From assembly GCF_023283985.1 (NCBI RefSeq), contig NZ_JAKIKU010000003.1:434001-498000 (forward strand): a stretch of DNA of 64,000 nucleotides. The letters are read 5' to 3'. The notes beneath the pieces were generated by a model. It was given only the letters and a program-made list of their open reading frames with translations, did not search any database and was not told the origin of the DNA. The DNA is from Shewanella electrodiphila (GTDB taxonomy: Bacteria; Pseudomonadota; Gammaproteobacteria; Enterobacterales; Shewanellaceae). A program made the translations under genes and the position numbers. Below are positions 62,496 to 64,000 of this stretch, one piece after another (position 1 is the first letter of the stretch; every line of letters starts with the position of its first letter).

Positions 62496-63548
62496 TTAAA
62501 TTGCGCCAGCATCAAAAAACTGTTGAGTTGCTTTATCTTTTTTGGCATTTGCTTTGGCAAGTAAAGCACTGTCTGAGTCGATATCAGCAGATGGGCCTTG
62601 CTCTGGATGTAACCCCAAGCGTTTGAATAAAGTCATATCATCGTTTTCTTCAGGATTTGGTGTTGTCAGTAACTTACATCCGTAAAAGATCGAGTTTGCA
62701 CCAGCAAAGAAACACATAGATTGCAGTTCATCGGTCATGTTCTCACGACCTGCAGATAAACGTACACGAGATTTAGGCATGATGATGCGCGCCACTGCAA
62801 TCGTGCGCACAAATTCAAGTGGGTCTAAATCATCAATTTTTTCAAATGGTGTGCCTGCTACTTTAACAAGCATGTTAATAGGTACTGAATCTGGATGTTG
62901 TTCAAGGTTAGCCAGTTGCTGTAATAACCCTGCTCGGTCTGTTGCTTTTTCACCCATACCCACAATACCCCCTGAACACACTTTCATGCCTGAGGCACGT
63001 ACATTCGATAAGGTATCAATACGGTTTTGGTATGTACGAGTCGTGATAACGTCGCCGTAGTACTCAGGCGATGTGTCTAAATTATGGTTGTAGTAGTCAA
63101 GACCTGCACTAGCTAATTCATCAGCTTGATCAGGTGACAACATGCCTAAGGTCATGCAGGTTTCCATGCCTAACGCACGAACATCTTTCACCATTTGAGT
63201 TAAATATGGCATGTCACGTTCACGCGGGTTACGCCAAGCTGCTCCCATACAAAAACGTGATGCCCCTGCAGCTTTGGCACTTTTCGCTTCGGTAATCACT
63301 TTTTCGATTTCCAGTAAACGTTCTTTTTCAAGACCAGTATCGTAGCGCGCACTTTGTGGGCAGTATTTACAATCTTCAGGACAAGCACCGGTTTTAATCG
63401 ACAATAAACGACTAATTTGCACTTCGTTAGGATCAAAGGTTTCACGATGAATACTGTGAGCTTTAAACAGTAAATCATTCATTGGTAAAGCAAATAGTGC
63501 TTCAATTTCTGCTTTAGTCCAGTCGTGACGGATCGCTGACGATGACAT
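62496..63548 (-). CDS. bioB: Biotin synthase
   Basis: 350 aa from ATG 63548, which follows AAGGA by 6 nt (the upstream ATG at 63569 lacks one). Radical SAM motif CPEDCKYC in [15 protein letters not shown] near residue 52, and the [2Fe-2S] ligand region is intact ([22 protein letters not shown]). Inserts sulfur into dethiobiotin. First gene of the minus-strand operon, divergent from bioA. Confidence 0.97.
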   Translation of the reverse strand: MSSSAIRHDWTKAEIEALFALPMNDLLFKAHSIHRETFDPNEVQISRLLSIKTGACPEDCKYCPQSARYDTGLEKERLLEIEKVITEAKSAKAAGASRFCMGAAWRNPRERDMPYLTQMVKDVRALGMETCMTLGMLSPDQADELASAGLDYYNHNLDTSPEYYGDVITTRTYQNRIDTLSNVRASGMKVCSGGIVGMGEKATDRAGLLQQLANLEQHPDSVPINMLVKVAGTPFEKIDDLDPLEFVRTIAVARIIMPKSRVRLSAGRENMTDELQSMCFFAGANSIFYGCKLLTTPNPEENDDMTLFKRLGLHPEQGPSADIDSDSALLAKANAKKDKATQQFFDAGAI

Positions 63549-63658
63549 GATTAATCCTTTTTTATTCATTTTATATTCACTTTATATTGGGTTAGGATAC
63601 CTTCAGCGTTTAAACTGTCAATGCTACCAAGCACCACACCTTGACTAACGGTTAAAAT

Positions 63659-64000
63659 ATGAACAACTTAAATTCTCAACACTCTGACTCGACAATTAAT
63701 TCCGAAATAGACTTTGCTTTCGATAAGCAACATATTTGGCACCCATACACTTCAATGAGTCAAGCCGCAAAAGTCACCGGGGTTCACTCAGCCGATGGTT
63801 GTGAATTAACCTTGTCAGATGGCCAAGTTGTGGTTGATGGCACCAGTTCTTGGTGGGCTTGTATTCATGGCTATAATCGTCCTGAAATTATTGATGCCAT
63901 GCAGCATCAATTAACCACATTAAGCCATGTGATGTTTGGCGGCATTACCCACGCACCTGCAATTAACCTGTGTAAGCGCTTAGTGGATATGACCAGTCCT
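63659..64000 (+). CDS. bioA: Adenosylmethionine-8-amino-7-oxononanoate aminotransferase (partial)
   Basis: First 114 codons; the rest is beyond the window. The start at 63659 gives MNNLNSQHSDS..., with DKQHIWHPYTSM near residue 24, DGTSSWWACIHGYN near residue 60 and HVMFGGITHAPA near residue 95, all conserved in BioA. Divergent from bioB with about 110 bp between, the classic bio divergon arrangement. A BirA operator could lie there but I could not identify it. Confidence 0.93.
   Translation, partial: MNNLNSQHSDSTINSEIDFAFDKQHIWHPYTSMSQAAKVTGVHSADGCELTLSDGQVVVDGTSSWWACIHGYNRPEIIDAMQHQLTTLSHVMFGGITHAPAINLCKRLVDMTSP

Noticed and set aside
63549..63658. BirA operator in the bioB-bioA divergent gap
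   Set aside because: TTGACA and GGTTA-like pieces are present, but no convincing TTGTAAACC-N15-GGTTTACAA palindrome was found.

Overview
The window is a chromosomal segment of a marine gammaproteobacterium of the Shewanella type (order Alteromonadales). The diagnostic genes are a small tetraheme periplasmic cytochrome of the CctA/STC type, curli genes, a TPP-riboswitch TonB receptor/PnuT/thiamine-kinase cluster, an assimilatory nas/nir cluster, an alginate lyase with a large TonB receptor, and a bioA-bioBFCD divergon. Base composition is moderately AT-rich. I saw no rRNA, tRNA or CRISPR array.

Layout. 0.2-6.1 kb: a CreA-family lipoprotein and a YegD-type Hsp70 (minus), then ppk-ppx (plus) behind a Pho-box-like site. 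6.2-10 kb: trhO, a GST-fold protein, a small membrane protein, a nitroreductase and DoxX. 10.1-15.7 kb: a thiamine-salvage operon on the minus strand led by a TPP riboswitch (TonB receptor, YkoF-like thiamine-binding protein, PnuT transporter, ThiK-like kinase, DUF6279 lipoprotein). 15.8-19.7 kb: ycfL, a double hot-dog thioesterase, hinT and an M61 peptidase. 19.8-24.5 kb: a complete curli set (csgB, csgA, csgD, csgE, csgF, csgG, all on the minus strand) with a very long curlin.

24.7-37.1 kb: nitrate assimilation on the minus strand in two transcriptional blocks, nasA-cobA-(TrpD2-like)-nasT and nirB-nirD-narK-(PP2C/Ser-Thr kinase). Each block has a sequence matching a sigma-54 -24/-12 promoter with an NtrC-like palindrome about 85-95 bp upstream. 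The second block also has a leader with a strong terminator, a plausible target of the ANTAR protein NasT. 37.4-48.8 kb: cctA, htpX, pepE, a heme/hemoglobin-type TonB receptor, and a three-gene RND efflux operon.

49-60 kb is accessory DNA. A dead REP-associated transposase is fused to a diverged, frameshifted bioD 3' fragment. An alginate-use module follows (repeat-rich surface lipoprotein, 1012-aa TonB receptor, PL7 alginate lyase) with 40-bp tandem repeats and a cluster of TTGGTA-N-TACCAA operator-like sites in its non-coding regions. A wrecked tyrosine recombinase and a 277-bp MITE come next; the MITE end supplies the stop codon of the intact bioD. The window ends with bioD, bioC, bioF and bioB (minus) and the first 114 codons of bioA (plus, cut by the window edge).

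The most unusual points are the alginate island between two bioD 3' ends, the operator-like cluster, the dual sigma-54/NtrC architecture with an orphan NasT, and the PP2C-kinase fusion in the nitrate operon.
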